From NCBI RefSeq assembly GCF_042684645.1, contig NZ_JBHULV010000008.1, positions 598,763-662,762 of the forward strand: a DNA stretch of 64,000 nt, read 5' to 3'. Of this stretch, positions 40,658 through 49,123 are shown piece after piece. Origin of the DNA: Pseudopedobacter alpinus. GTDB lineage: Bacteria > Bacteroidota > Bacteroidia > Sphingobacteriales > Sphingobacteriaceae. Below the pieces are notes generated by a model. It saw nothing but the letters and a program-made list of their open reading frames with translations. It had not been told where the DNA came from and searched no databases. Made by a program: the position numbers and the translations under genes. Position 1 is the stretch's first letter. Each line of letters begins with the position of its first letter.

Positions 40658-41206
40658 ATGAAAAAAATATTTTTAAGCTTAGCAGCGATAGCTATCATAT
40701 TTACGGCTTGTAACAACGACAAAAAGATTGAAGACGATAGTACTGATAGCACCTACGTATCTACCGAAAATGATGGAATGGAAGAGGTGGAAAAACCATC
40801 TGTAAAAGAAGGTGAATACGTGAACTTAGTTACCGGAGAAAAAGTTTCAATTATTGCCGACCCAACTACTGGAATTGCAGTAAACAGTAAAACACAAATA
40901 CCAGTAGAATTTTATTATGATCCTATCACATTAGATACTTTATATCAAAACGGAATGGTAGTGAACAGAATGTTAATAAAAGAGGGTGAGGGAAAATATA
41001 AGTTAGATGATATGAAAATTAAGATTGATGGAGATGAAATCAAAATTAAAACAGACTCATCAAAACTTAAAATTGACGGTGACGATATGAAAATGAAAGC
41101 TGGCGACGAAAAAACCAAAATAGACGAGCAGCAAATGAAGATTAAAAGTGCCGATGGTAAAGTGAAAATTGATGAAGAAGGAGTTAAGGTGAAACCAAGT
41201 AATTAA
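40658..41206 (+). CDS. Lipoprotein with KIK-type repeat tail, second paralogue
   Basis: A 182-residue lipoprotein (signal to FTAC, lipidated Cys18). The core repeats that of the upstream paralogue: xLVTGEKVSIIADPTTGIAV, IPVEFYYDPITLDTLYQNGM, VVNRMLIKEGEGKYKLDD. The tail (about residues 118-180) has at least six units of about ten residues of the form [ML]KIK-x-DGDE, predicted as short beta strands joined by Asp/Gly turns. Eleven bases separate the two genes and one terminator follows, so they form one operon. Confidence 0.8.
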   Translation: MKKIFLSLAAIAIIFTACNNDKKIEDDSTDSTYVSTENDGMEEVEKPSVKEGEYVNLVTGEKVSIIADPTTGIAVNSKTQIPVEFYYDPITLDTLYQNGMVVNRMLIKEGEGKYKLDDMKIKIDGDEIKIKTDSSKLKIDGDDMKMKAGDEKTKIDEQQMKIKSADGKVKIDEEGVKVKPSN

Positions 41207-41222
41207 TTTACCTGTGATAATT

Positions 41223-41257
41223 AAGCAGCTCATTATATCCTTGAGCTGCTTTTTTTT
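41223..41257 (+). terminator. Intrinsic terminator after the lipoprotein pair
   Basis: AAGCAGCTCA and TGAGCTGCTT form a 10-bp stem with a 9-nt loop followed by a run of eight T residues. Confidence 0.92.
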
Positions 41258-41311
41258 GCCTAAAATTTTGCTTGGTATGTTTATTGTAAATTGAAATTAA
41301 AAAAAATTGAT

Positions 41312-42826
41312 ATGTCTGTAATTGGAGAACTTATAAAAAAAGCTATTGATGTAACTGGCTTTATTAGAGGAGATGCTAAACCTATTGAAGAGCAAGAAAA
41401 AGTTTTAAGAATTTTGCTAGAAAAAGCGAAACTAACAGCATTTGGAAAGCACTTTAAATTTTCTGAATTATTAGAAGAACCTTCAGTTATTTTGGCATTT
41501 CAAAAAAACGTACCAGTGCATGATTATGATAAAATGTTTAATGATTGGTGGCACTATCTTTTAAAAGGGCATCAAAATGTAACCTGGCCAGGCGGACAAA
41601 ATTATTTTGCATTAAGTAGTGGTACAACTAGCAATAGTAAATATATCCCGGTAACGGATGATATGTTAGATTCTATTAAAAAAGCCGGCATTCAACAAGT
41701 TTTAAGTTTGAAAAATTTTGATTTACCTGGAGATTTTTTTGAAAAACAGATTATGATGCTGGGGAGTAGTACCCAATTGATACAAAAAGATGACCACGAA
41801 GAGGGAGAAATTAGCGGAATATCTGCTAGTAACATTCCGGTATGGTTTAAAAGTTTTTACAAACCAGGTGAAGAAATTGCAAGCATAAAAGATTGGGATC
41901 AGAAACTTCAAAGAATTGTGGAAGAAGCACCAAAATGGGACATCGGAAGTTTATCAGGAATTCCATCATGGGTAGAAATGATGCTGAAGGCAATTATCAA
42001 ACATCATAACCTTAAAAATATACATGATATTTGGCCAAATTTACAAGTTTATACCACGGGTGGTGTTGCTTTTGAACCATATTTGCACAGTTTTGAGAAA
42101 TTATTAGCTCGCCCCATCATTTACATAGATACTTATTTAGCATCTGAAGGTTTTTTAGCGATGCAAAGACGACCTGATACAAACTTTATGGCTTTAAATA
42201 CAGATAATGGAGTTTTCTTTGAGTTTGTACCTTTTATAGATGAAAACATTGATGAAAATGGTTGTGTTAAAGATAATGCAGAAATTTTAGCCTTCGCAGA
42301 TGCTCAAGAAAATGAAAATTACGTGTTACTGATTAGTACTGTTTCTGGCGCTTGGAGATACATGATTGGCGACACCGTAATGATTACTAATAAACAGCTA
42401 GCAGAAATTAAAATTACTGGAAGAACAAAGCATTATTTAAACGTTGTAGGTTCCCAATTATCTGTTCACCAAATGAATAAAGCTATTGAAGAATTAGCAA
42501 AAACTTATAAAATCGACATTAAAGAATTTGTGGTATCAGCCATTCATAAAGGGGATGATTATATACACAAATGGTTATTAGGTGCAAATGAAATTAAAGA
42601 TGATCTTGATGAAATTGCTTCAAAATTAGATGAGTTGCTTAAAGAAAACAATAAAAATTACGCCGTTGCGAGAGGAAAAGCTTTAAAAGGAGTAGAAGTA
42701 GAAATATTTACTGTGGATAAATTTTACAAGTGGAGTGAGGAAAAGAAGAATTTAGGTGGGCAAGCTAAAATACCAAGAGTTTTAAAGGAAGAAGAATTTT
42801 TAGAATTTCAAGATTATATGAGATAA
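41312..42826 (+). CDS. GH3-family acyl-adenylate/amido-synthetase-like protein
   Basis: A 504-residue member of the GH3 family, whose plant members join amino acids to jasmonate, auxin or benzoates through an acyl-adenylate. ATP-binding motifs are present: FALSSGTTSNSKYIPVT (about residues 95-111), YIDTYLASEGFLAMQ (about residues 270-284), and WRYMIGDTVMI (about residues 348-358). Bacterial substrates are not known to me. The ATG at 41312 is preferred over a TTG at 41291, which would add seven Lys/Ile-rich residues. It stands alone between two terminator-bounded units. Confidence 0.88.
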   Translation: MSVIGELIKKAIDVTGFIRGDAKPIEEQEKVLRILLEKAKLTAFGKHFKFSELLEEPSVILAFQKNVPVHDYDKMFNDWWHYLLKGHQNVTWPGGQNYFALSSGTTSNSKYIPVTDDMLDSIKKAGIQQVLSLKNFDLPGDFFEKQIMMLGSSTQLIQKDDHEEGEISGISASNIPVWFKSFYKPGEEIASIKDWDQKLQRIVEEAPKWDIGSLSGIPSWVEMMLKAIIKHHNLKNIHDIWPNLQVYTTGGVAFEPYLHSFEKLLARPIIYIDTYLASEGFLAMQRRPDTNFMALNTDNGVFFEFVPFIDENIDENGCVKDNAEILAFADAQENENYVLLISTVSGAWRYMIGDTVMITNKQLAEIKITGRTKHYLNVVGSQLSVHQMNKAIEELAKTYKIDIKEFVVSAIHKGDDYIHKWLLGANEIKDDLDEIASKLDELLKENNKNYAVARGKALKGVEVEIFTVDKFYKWSEEKKNLGGQAKIPRVLKEEEFLEFQDYMR

Positions 42827-42849
42827 ATTATTGTGAGGGCTGCATAAAA

Positions 42850-43518
42850 TTATTCTTCAATTTTAGCAGCTCTTTGTTCTTCTAATTTTCTCACCTGCTC
42901 TACAATTTCGTCTGGAGAAAGATATAGTCTAGAAATTTTTTCTTTGTAAACTTCCGGCAAATCTGTGTGGTCTAAAATAAATCTTTTTGTTTCTATAATA
43001 TAAAACCCTAGGCCATGGTTAACCGCATAAGTATCTGCTTTTTGCTCTGCCTTTTTTATATATTTATCAGAAAAAATATAACCAAAACCAAATCTTAGCA
43101 TTCCAATTAAACCCCTACTTTCATAGTCCATAATATGCCCTAATTCATGTCCAATCCAGCCAATCATTATGTTTTTTGGTAATTGATGAATTGGTATTGC
43201 GGCATGGTTTAGTTTGAATAAGGAAGAAATATTTATCTGATAAGCTCTATTTCCTTTTCCGTTAAGTAAAACATCAAATTTAGGTTGTGCTTGCATTACA
43301 GATTGTTTAATATTTTTTTTGAATACAAAATCAATTCGAGTATCTTTTAATTCTGGGTAATAAGAAAGAGCAATAAGCGCACTCTCCTCAATTATTTTAG
43401 GAATTTTCTTATATCTTGAATACTCCATTAAATGATTATAATTAGAATTTTCTTCAAGTTTAGTAGTAACTGCAAACATGGTATTTAATGTTAAAATAAT
43501 GATTGAAAGGCTGTACAT
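42850..43518 (-). CDS. Putative exported zinc metallopeptidase (HELGH)
   Basis: A 222-residue protein with a hydrophobic N-terminus (possible signal, about residues 3-16). The zinc motif HELGH is at residues 124-128 (WIGHELGHIMDYE), with a candidate third ligand Glu in KKAEQKADTYAV about 30 residues later. This is the pattern of gluzincin/minigluzincin-type peptidases. The family is not recognised further and the substrate is unknown. It converges on the GH3 gene from the other strand, with a 23-bp gap. Confidence 0.75.
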   Translation of the reverse strand: MYSLSIIILTLNTMFAVTTKLEENSNYNHLMEYSRYKKIPKIIEESALIALSYYPELKDTRIDFVFKKNIKQSVMQAQPKFDVLLNGKGNRAYQINISSLFKLNHAAIPIHQLPKNIMIGWIGHELGHIMDYESRGLIGMLRFGFGYIFSDKYIKKAEQKADTYAVNHGLGFYIIETKRFILDHTDLPEVYKEKISRLYLSPDEIVEQVRKLEEQRAAKIEE

Positions 43519-43720
43519 GTGTTGGTTAACGTTTTCATTAAGGTATGAAATCTATTTTGTTTATGCCAAACCCAATAATAGATATTAAATTATCCTCTGA
43601 TTACACCAATGAATTAACGATTTTGTTAATTTCAAACATCATTCATGCCATAAAACAAAAAAATAGCAGGTTGTGAGACTAATGCTTTTTAATTTCAATA
43701 CAGGTTAACAGCAAATAACA

Positions 43721-43747
43721 TTGTGTAAACTTTTTTCGATAAATTTG
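43721..43747 (+). promoter_or_regulatory. Promoter of the radical SAM gene, possibly leaderless
   Basis: TAAATTTG (43740-43747) is a consensus -7 element, with TTG at 43721-43723 upstream (16-bp gap, slightly short). The TTG start codon is at 43755, seven bases after the -7 element, so the transcript would begin at or within a few bases of the start codon. Confidence 0.55.
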
Positions 43748-43754
43748 CAGCAGT

Positions 43755-45956
43755 TTGGAAGATATACTTTTAATAACACCACCATTTACTCAATTAAATA
43801 CGCCATACCCAGCTACGGCTTATTTAAAAGGATTTTTAAATACCAAAAACATTAGTGCGCACCAAATGGATTTGGGCATTGAAGTTATTTTAGAACTTTT
43901 TAGTAAACAAGGTTTAGAAAATATATTTGAGTTTGTAAAAAATAAAGAAGTTAGTTTAACAGATAATAGCCAACGTATTTATGCTTTAAAAGAGTTTTAT
44001 ATTGGTACTATTGATGCTGTAATTTTATTTCTACAAGGCAAAAACCAAACATTTGCTCGTCAAATTTGCACTGATGATTTTTTGCCGCAAGCGGCCAGAT
44101 TTGATGCTTTAGATGATTTAGAGTGGGCATTTGGAAACATGGGTTTGCAAGACAAAGCCAAGCATTTAGCAACATTATACCTAGAAGATTTATCTGATTT
44201 TATAAAGGAAGCAGTTGATGAAAACTTTGGTTTTAGCCGTTATGCAGAGCGCTTAGGTAGAAGTGCCAATCAGTTTGATGAATTATATGGGTTTTTACAA
44301 CAAAAGCCTACTTATATAGATGAAATTACTATTTCCATATTAGCCGAGAAATTAAAAGCAGTTCAACCAAAATTGGTTTGTATTTCTGTGCCATTTCCGG
44401 GGAATTTATACAGTGCTTTTAGGTGTGCTCAATACATTAAAAAAAACTATCCCAATGTAAAAGTAAGTATGGGAGGTGGTTTCCCAAACACCGAATTAAG
44501 AAGCTTAAAAGAAGTTAAAGTATTTGAGTTTTTTGATTTTATTACTTTAGATGATGGTGAACTACCGGTTGAAATTTTACATTCAAACATCATAAACTTA
44601 ACAGAGAAAAACCCAAATTATAATGCGTACAAAAGAACTTTATTGCTTGAAAATGGAGCCGTTTTTTACAATAATTTTTCTTTAAGACAAGATTATAAAC
44701 AAGCCGATTTAGGAACTCCAGATTATTCTGATTTGTTATTAGAAAAGTATATCTCTGTAATTGAATTGGCTAACCCAATGCATAGTTTATGGAGTGATGG
44801 CAGGTGGAATAAACTAACCATGGCACATGGTTGCTACTGGGGCAAATGTACTTTTTGCGATATTTCTTTAGATTATATTAAAAATTACGAGCCAATTGCA
44901 GCCAGTATTTTAGTGGATAGGATGGAGCAAATGATAACGCAAACAGGCGAAAAAGGTTTCCATTTTGTTGATGAAGCTGCGCCGCCTGCTCTAATGCGTG
45001 AGTTAGCCATAGAAATTATTAAAAGAAAATTAGTTGTTACTTGGTGGACAAATATCAGGTTTGAAAAAAGCTTTACACAAGACCTATGTTTGCTTTTAAA
45101 AGCATCGGGTTGTATTGCAGTTTCAGGTGGACTTGAAGTAGCGTCTGACAGATTATTGAAGTTAATTGAGAAAGGCGTAACTGTAGAGCAAGTTGCACAA
45201 GTAACCCATCATTTTACAGAAGCAGGAATTATGGTGCATGCTTACTTAATGTATGGCTACCCTACACAAACTGTACAAGAAACAGTTGATAGCTTAGAAA
45301 TGGTTCGTCAACTTTTTGAAATTGGCGTTTTACAATCTGGGTTTTGGCATCAGTTTGCTTTAACTGCACATAGTCCTGTAGGTTTAAACCCCCAAGCATT
45401 TGGAATTATCCCTACACAAAAAAAGATAGCTTTTGCACACAATGATATAGAGTTTATAGATAAAACAGGCGTTAATCATGATCAATTTAGCTTTGGGCTA
45501 AAAAAATCTTTATTTAACTATATGCATGGCATTTGCTTTGAATTTCCTTTGCAAAACTGGTTCGATTTTAAAATTCCACGTACTACTATTAATAGAGACT
45601 TTATTAAACAAGCTTTAACAGTTTCCCCAAGCTTTAGTACAAAAAGCAGTGCGAAAATAATTTGGTTAGGTGTAAAGCCATTAAAAAGTGTTTACACAAA
45701 ATCTAAAAAAGGACAAACTTGGAATTTGTTAAAATTGATTTTTCACTTTAAACAGGAGAGTTTAGAAATTAATTTAGACCAACAGAAAGGAGAGTGGTTT
45801 GCAGGTATTTTGTATAAACTTAATATTGCATCGGGCGAAAGCCTAACATTTGGATATTTAAAAACAGATTTTGAAAAACAGTTTGAAGATTTTGAACTGT
45901 TTTGGTACAGTAAACAAGTACAACAATTAAGAGCTTTTGGATTCTTAGTTTTATAA
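43755..45956 (+). CDS. B12-binding-type radical SAM protein
   Basis: A 733-residue protein with an N-terminal cobalamin-binding-like domain (LLITPPFTQLNTPYPATAYL at residues 5-24; VCISVPFPGNLYSAFRCAQY then VSMGGGFPNTELR about residues 215-250) and a radical SAM domain from about residue 350. The cluster motif is CYWGKCTFC (C360, C365, C368), that is CX4CX2C rather than the usual CX3CX2C. FHFVDEAAPP and SGGLEVASDRLLKLIEKGVT follow as in the TIM-barrel core. Substrate unknown. The TTG start is required to include the first strand of the N-terminal domain. Monocistronic. Confidence 0.87.
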   Translation: MEDILLITPPFTQLNTPYPATAYLKGFLNTKNISAHQMDLGIEVILELFSKQGLENIFEFVKNKEVSLTDNSQRIYALKEFYIGTIDAVILFLQGKNQTFARQICTDDFLPQAARFDALDDLEWAFGNMGLQDKAKHLATLYLEDLSDFIKEAVDENFGFSRYAERLGRSANQFDELYGFLQQKPTYIDEITISILAEKLKAVQPKLVCISVPFPGNLYSAFRCAQYIKKNYPNVKVSMGGGFPNTELRSLKEVKVFEFFDFITLDDGELPVEILHSNIINLTEKNPNYNAYKRTLLLENGAVFYNNFSLRQDYKQADLGTPDYSDLLLEKYISVIELANPMHSLWSDGRWNKLTMAHGCYWGKCTFCDISLDYIKNYEPIAASILVDRMEQMITQTGEKGFHFVDEAAPPALMRELAIEIIKRKLVVTWWTNIRFEKSFTQDLCLLLKASGCIAVSGGLEVASDRLLKLIEKGVTVEQVAQVTHHFTEAGIMVHAYLMYGYPTQTVQETVDSLEMVRQLFEIGVLQSGFWHQFALTAHSPVGLNPQAFGIIPTQKKIAFAHNDIEFIDKTGVNHDQFSFGLKKSLFNYMHGICFEFPLQNWFDFKIPRTTINRDFIKQALTVSPSFSTKSSAKIIWLGVKPLKSVYTKSKKGQTWNLLKLIFHFKQESLEINLDQQKGEWFAGILYKLNIASGESLTFGYLKTDFEKQFEDFELFWYSKQVQQLRAFGFLVL

Positions 45957-46278
45957 AATATTTTATAAAGCAATTAGGGCTTTAATAATCTTCTTTTTTT
46001 TCTATAAAATAACCTTTTAAAACAAAGCTTTGTGAAATGAAACAAGCGTTTCATGAAATAAACCAACGGTTTCACAAAATTATTTAAAATTCGGAGTCAA
46101 AATTTATTTCATTTGTAAACAATCTAGTAGGGTATAACATAATGACACATTCTATTATAAGTTTTGTTAAAATAATATTAGGGTTTATAAAGTACTTGTA
46201 TAAAAATAGTATCCGTCATAATTTATAAAACCTTAAACTATAGAACAAATAGTTTTGTGAATTCTGGGTGTGTAAATT
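45957..46278. other. Intergenic region with a nested palindrome and possible short transcript
   Basis: TTTGTGAAA (46029-46037) pairs with TTTCACAAA (46070-46078) and encloses TGAAAC-aagc-GTTTCA (46038-46053). A plus-strand terminator follows at 46279-46305, over 320 bases after the upstream gene ends. The space could be a long 3' untranslated region or contain a small RNA. No ORF is supported. Confidence 0.5.
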
Positions 46279-46305
46279 GGCTGCTTGCGAGAAGCAGCCT
46301 TTTTT
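46279..46305 (+). terminator. Intrinsic terminator, plus strand
   Basis: GGCTGCTT-gcgag-AAGCAGCC is a perfect 8-bp stem followed by six T residues on the plus strand. On the minus strand there is no T run, so it acts on rightward transcription toward the 3' end of the convergent transporter gene. Confidence 0.88.
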
Positions 46306-46307
46306 AT

Positions 46308-48071
46308 TTAAACTTTAAAAGGATAAAAAACAGGAATTATCAAAACCAAAATCCCCATCAAAATAAATGTTAAAATTCCTCCTACTTTAACAAAATCAAA
46401 AAACTTGTATTTTCCTGGTCCGTAAACTAAAATACAAGAAGGCTCAAAAGGGGTAAGCATGGATACCGATGCAGACAGCATAATTGCAATAGCGAAAGTT
46501 AGCGGATTAACTCCTAATTGAGTGGCAGTTTGTAAGCCAATTGGCAAAACTACTAAAGCGGCCGCTGCGTTACTTAAAGGTTGAGTTAATAGAACTGTTA
46601 AAAATATAAAACCCGCTAAAATTCCATAATTCCCTAAAGGTTCAAATATGGTTACTACATATTCAGCAACACATTTATCTGCCCCGGTTTTTGTCATAGC
46701 AATTCCAAACGCACTCATTCCACCTATTAACACCAATAAACGCCAATCAATATCATCATAAACTTCGTCGGCATTTATACATCTAAAAGCCACGGTTAAT
46801 AAAGCGCCAATTAAAAAACCAATTGACAAAGGCATGATGCCTGTTGTGCCCAATAAAATAGAAAGCACAAAGAAGATTAATGTGAATAATCCTTTTCTTT
46901 TTAAATTTAAGTTTGGTTTATAATCTTCTAAAATAATAAAGTCATTTTCTCTTGACCGTATTAAATCTATACTTTCTTTTTCACCTTGTACTAAAATTAA
47001 ATCGCCAACTTGTAGCCTAATTTTTCCAATTTTTTCTCTAATTGTTTTTCCTTTACGGTGTATGGCTAATATTCCTAAACCGTAGCGAGTTCTAAAATTT
47101 ATATTTTCTACCGTATTTTTTAAAGTGTCAGACCCACCAACAACCATCAATTCTGCCAAATGTAAATCAGTTCCCTCGCCTTCTAAGTTTAATAAATCGG
47201 CTTTAATTTCTACACCTTTTAAGTCTTTAATTTTCAATAAATCATCCACATTTCCTTTTATTAAAAGAATATCTTTTGCTTGTAGCTTTGTAAACCTTGT
47301 GGGTATAAAATTGTATTTATCTCTAATAACAGAAACAATTGTAAAACCCTGTTTAGCAAAATCAGATTCATTAACCTTTTGTCCAACTAAAGCAGAATCT
47401 TCTAAAATTACAACTTCGCTTAAATATTTACGTACCGCATAATCTTCTTCTAACGTTTCTTTAGAGTTTACGGGTAGTAATTTCTGGCCAATAGTCATCA
47501 TGTATAAAATCCCAACTCCTAATAAAACTAAACCAATGGGTAAAAAGTCAAACATCCCTATTCTGGGTAAACCCTGTGTAGCAATATATCCACTTACAGC
47601 AACATTTGTTGAAGTACCAATTAATGTACACGTACCACCTAAAATTGAAGCAAAAGCCAAAGGCATTAACATTTTTGATGGTGCAATACCTGATATTTTT
47701 GATAGACCAATGGTGGGGTTTAACATTAAAGCAGTTATGGTTGTATTATTCATAAAACCTGATGTTAGCGCCGAAACCATCATCACAAAAAATAAAATAA
47801 CTTGAGGTGGTTTCTTTTTAATATTAACTAAACGGGAAATAAAATTATCTATAACCCCTGTTTTCTTTAAAGCACCAACCATTATAAAAATGGAGGCCAA
47901 AATAATTATAAAATCACTTGAGAACCCCTCAAAAGCTTCTTTTGGTGTAATTATACCAGTTAGACAGAGTGCTACTAAAATAAATACTGTTACCACATCA
48001 ACAGGTACAATCTCTGATGCAAATAAGATAATTGCAAGTAACAATAAACCGAGTACTATGGCGATGCCCAT
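46308..48071 (-). CDS. SLC13/DASS-type transporter with two RCK_C domains
   Basis: A 587-residue inner-membrane transporter. The first membrane block (about residues 1-195) has GFMNNTTITALMLNPTIGLS and GGTCTLIGTSTNVAVSGYI, the substrate- and sodium-binding signature of the family. A cytoplasmic insert (about residues 205-390) holds two TrkA-C/RCK_C domains (VGQKVNESDFAKQGFTIVSV; RTRYGLGILAIHRKGKTIRE). The second block contains LTQPLSNAAAALVVLPIGLQ. Substrates in the family include sulfate and dicarboxylates; which applies here cannot be told. Monocistronic. Confidence 0.92.
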   Translation of the reverse strand: MGIAIVLGLLLLAIILFASEIVPVDVVTVFILVALCLTGIITPKEAFEGFSSDFIIILASIFIMVGALKKTGVIDNFISRLVNIKKKPPQVILFFVMMVSALTSGFMNNTTITALMLNPTIGLSKISGIAPSKMLMPLAFASILGGTCTLIGTSTNVAVSGYIATQGLPRIGMFDFLPIGLVLLGVGILYMMTIGQKLLPVNSKETLEEDYAVRKYLSEVVILEDSALVGQKVNESDFAKQGFTIVSVIRDKYNFIPTRFTKLQAKDILLIKGNVDDLLKIKDLKGVEIKADLLNLEGEGTDLHLAELMVVGGSDTLKNTVENINFRTRYGLGILAIHRKGKTIREKIGKIRLQVGDLILVQGEKESIDLIRSRENDFIILEDYKPNLNLKRKGLFTLIFFVLSILLGTTGIMPLSIGFLIGALLTVAFRCINADEVYDDIDWRLLVLIGGMSAFGIAMTKTGADKCVAEYVVTIFEPLGNYGILAGFIFLTVLLTQPLSNAAAALVVLPIGLQTATQLGVNPLTFAIAIMLSASVSMLTPFEPSCILVYGPGKYKFFDFVKVGGILTFILMGILVLIIPVFYPFKV

Positions 48072-48283
48072 TATATTAAATTTGTTTTAAAATAGAAATG
48101 ATTATAAAAAACTTGATTAACAATTTAATATCCACAAAGTAGCGAATTTAAGTTCAAACTTAAAACTCTCAAAAACAACTTGGTATATATTCTATAAAAC
48201 ATTTTGGTGTTTAGCAAAAAGTCCAAATTTATATGGTGAGGTATGAAAGTGTATATAATTTAAGATATTAATTAAAGTTTACA

Positions 48284-48312
48284 TTGAGGCAAAAAATATT
48301 ATATTAAATTTG
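48284..48312 (+). promoter_or_regulatory. Promoter of the osmC-family gene
   Basis: TTG at 48284-48286 and TAAATTTG at 48305-48312 with an 18-bp spacer fit the -33/-7 consensus. The ATG is 18 bases after the -7 element, so the leader is about 10 nt. Confidence 0.7.
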
Positions 48313-48329
48313 AGATTCAAAAACAAAAT

Positions 48330-48737
48330 ATGGCAACTTCAAAAGTGATATACAACGGTGGTTTAAGAGCCACAGCAACACATTTGCAATCATCTGTACA
48401 GATTATTACAGATGCACCAACTGATAACCAAGGTAAAGGAGAAGCTTTTTCTCCAACAGATTTATTAGCTACTTCTCTAGCAAGTTGTATGTTTACCATT
48501 ATGGGGATTGCAGCCCGTACTCATGATATTGATATTAACGGCGCAAGTGCAGAAGTTACCAAAGTAATGGGTATTGAACCAAGGAGAGTAACAGAAATAC
48601 ATGTAAACTTTACTTTTCCTAAAAAAGACGAATACAGCGATAAACAAAAGAAAATTTTGGAAAATGCTGCTTTGACTTGTCCGGTACATTTTAGTTTGCA
48701 CCCAGATATTAAGAAACCAATAAATTTTGGATGGTAA
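48330..48737 (+). CDS. OsmC/Ohr-family peroxide-related protein
   Basis: A 135-residue OsmC-like protein. These are thiol peroxidases that reduce organic peroxides using two conserved Cys. Both are present: C53 in LATSLASCMFTIMG and C117 in ALTCPVHFS. It resembles the YhfA-like or general OsmC subgroup more than Ohr, but the assignment is not firm. The reductant might be lipoyl or another thiol system; a bacilliredoxin is encoded convergently next door. Confidence 0.9.
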   Translation: MATSKVIYNGGLRATATHLQSSVQIITDAPTDNQGKGEAFSPTDLLATSLASCMFTIMGIAARTHDIDINGASAEVTKVMGIEPRRVTEIHVNFTFPKKDEYSDKQKKILENAALTCPVHFSLHPDIKKPINFGW

Positions 48738-48760
48738 GAATTAATGATTCATCTGTAAAT

Positions 48761-48787
48761 AAAAAAAGCTCCTTTCCGGAGCTTTTC
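48761..48787. terminator. Bidirectional terminator osmC / ytxJ
   Basis: AAAAGCTCC-tttc-GGAGCTTTT forms a compact stem with an A run on the left and T residues on the right, between two convergent genes. Confidence 0.88.
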
Positions 48788-48793
48788 TGCATT

Positions 48794-49123
48794 TTATTTA
48801 ATTAATTCTAATGTTTCTTCTATAGAAATATCTCCGTGAGATTGGTCTAAAATACATTCACCGTCTTTTATTAATAATAACTGAGGCGATTCGTGATGAA
48901 CACTAAAAACTTCTGCTATTTGGTTGGAGATTTCTCTATATGCAATTAAATCTAAAAAATAAGGTTTAACGGTTTCTGGCAAATCATCCAAATCCATATC
49001 CACTCTTTTTTTTGCCATCATACTTATAGAGCATCTAGTACTGTGTTTAAATATTACGCTGTAACCCGCATTTGCTTTAACCTCATTTAACTGAGAAATA
49101 TCTTCTAATTTAATCCAATTCAT
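48794..49123 (-). CDS. ytxJ: Bacilliredoxin-like protein YtxJ (DUF2847)
   Basis: A 109-residue thioredoxin-fold protein of the YtxJ family, a monothiol bacilliredoxin linked to bacillithiol in Firmicutes and Bacteroidota. The active-site Cys31 lies in FKHSTRCSISMMA, the family motif. SPQLLLIKDGECILDQSHGD (about residues 79-98) has the cis-Pro region. It implies that the organism uses bacillithiol. Its start overlaps the upstream gene stop by four bases (ATGA). Confidence 0.9.
   Translation of the reverse strand: MNWIKLEDISQLNEVKANAGYSVIFKHSTRCSISMMAKKRVDMDLDDLPETVKPYFLDLIAYREISNQIAEVFSVHHESPQLLLIKDGECILDQSHGDISIEETLELIK

Noticed and set aside
40540..41190. Repetitive DNA in the lipoprotein tails as a CRISPR or mobile repeat
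   Set aside because: The periodicity is at the protein level (KIK-x-DGD units) within intact reading frames.
41291..41311. Upstream TTG start for the GH3 gene
   Set aside because: The ATG at 41312 fits the family N-terminus better; the extra seven codons are Lys-rich and sit where the ribosome-binding region is expected.
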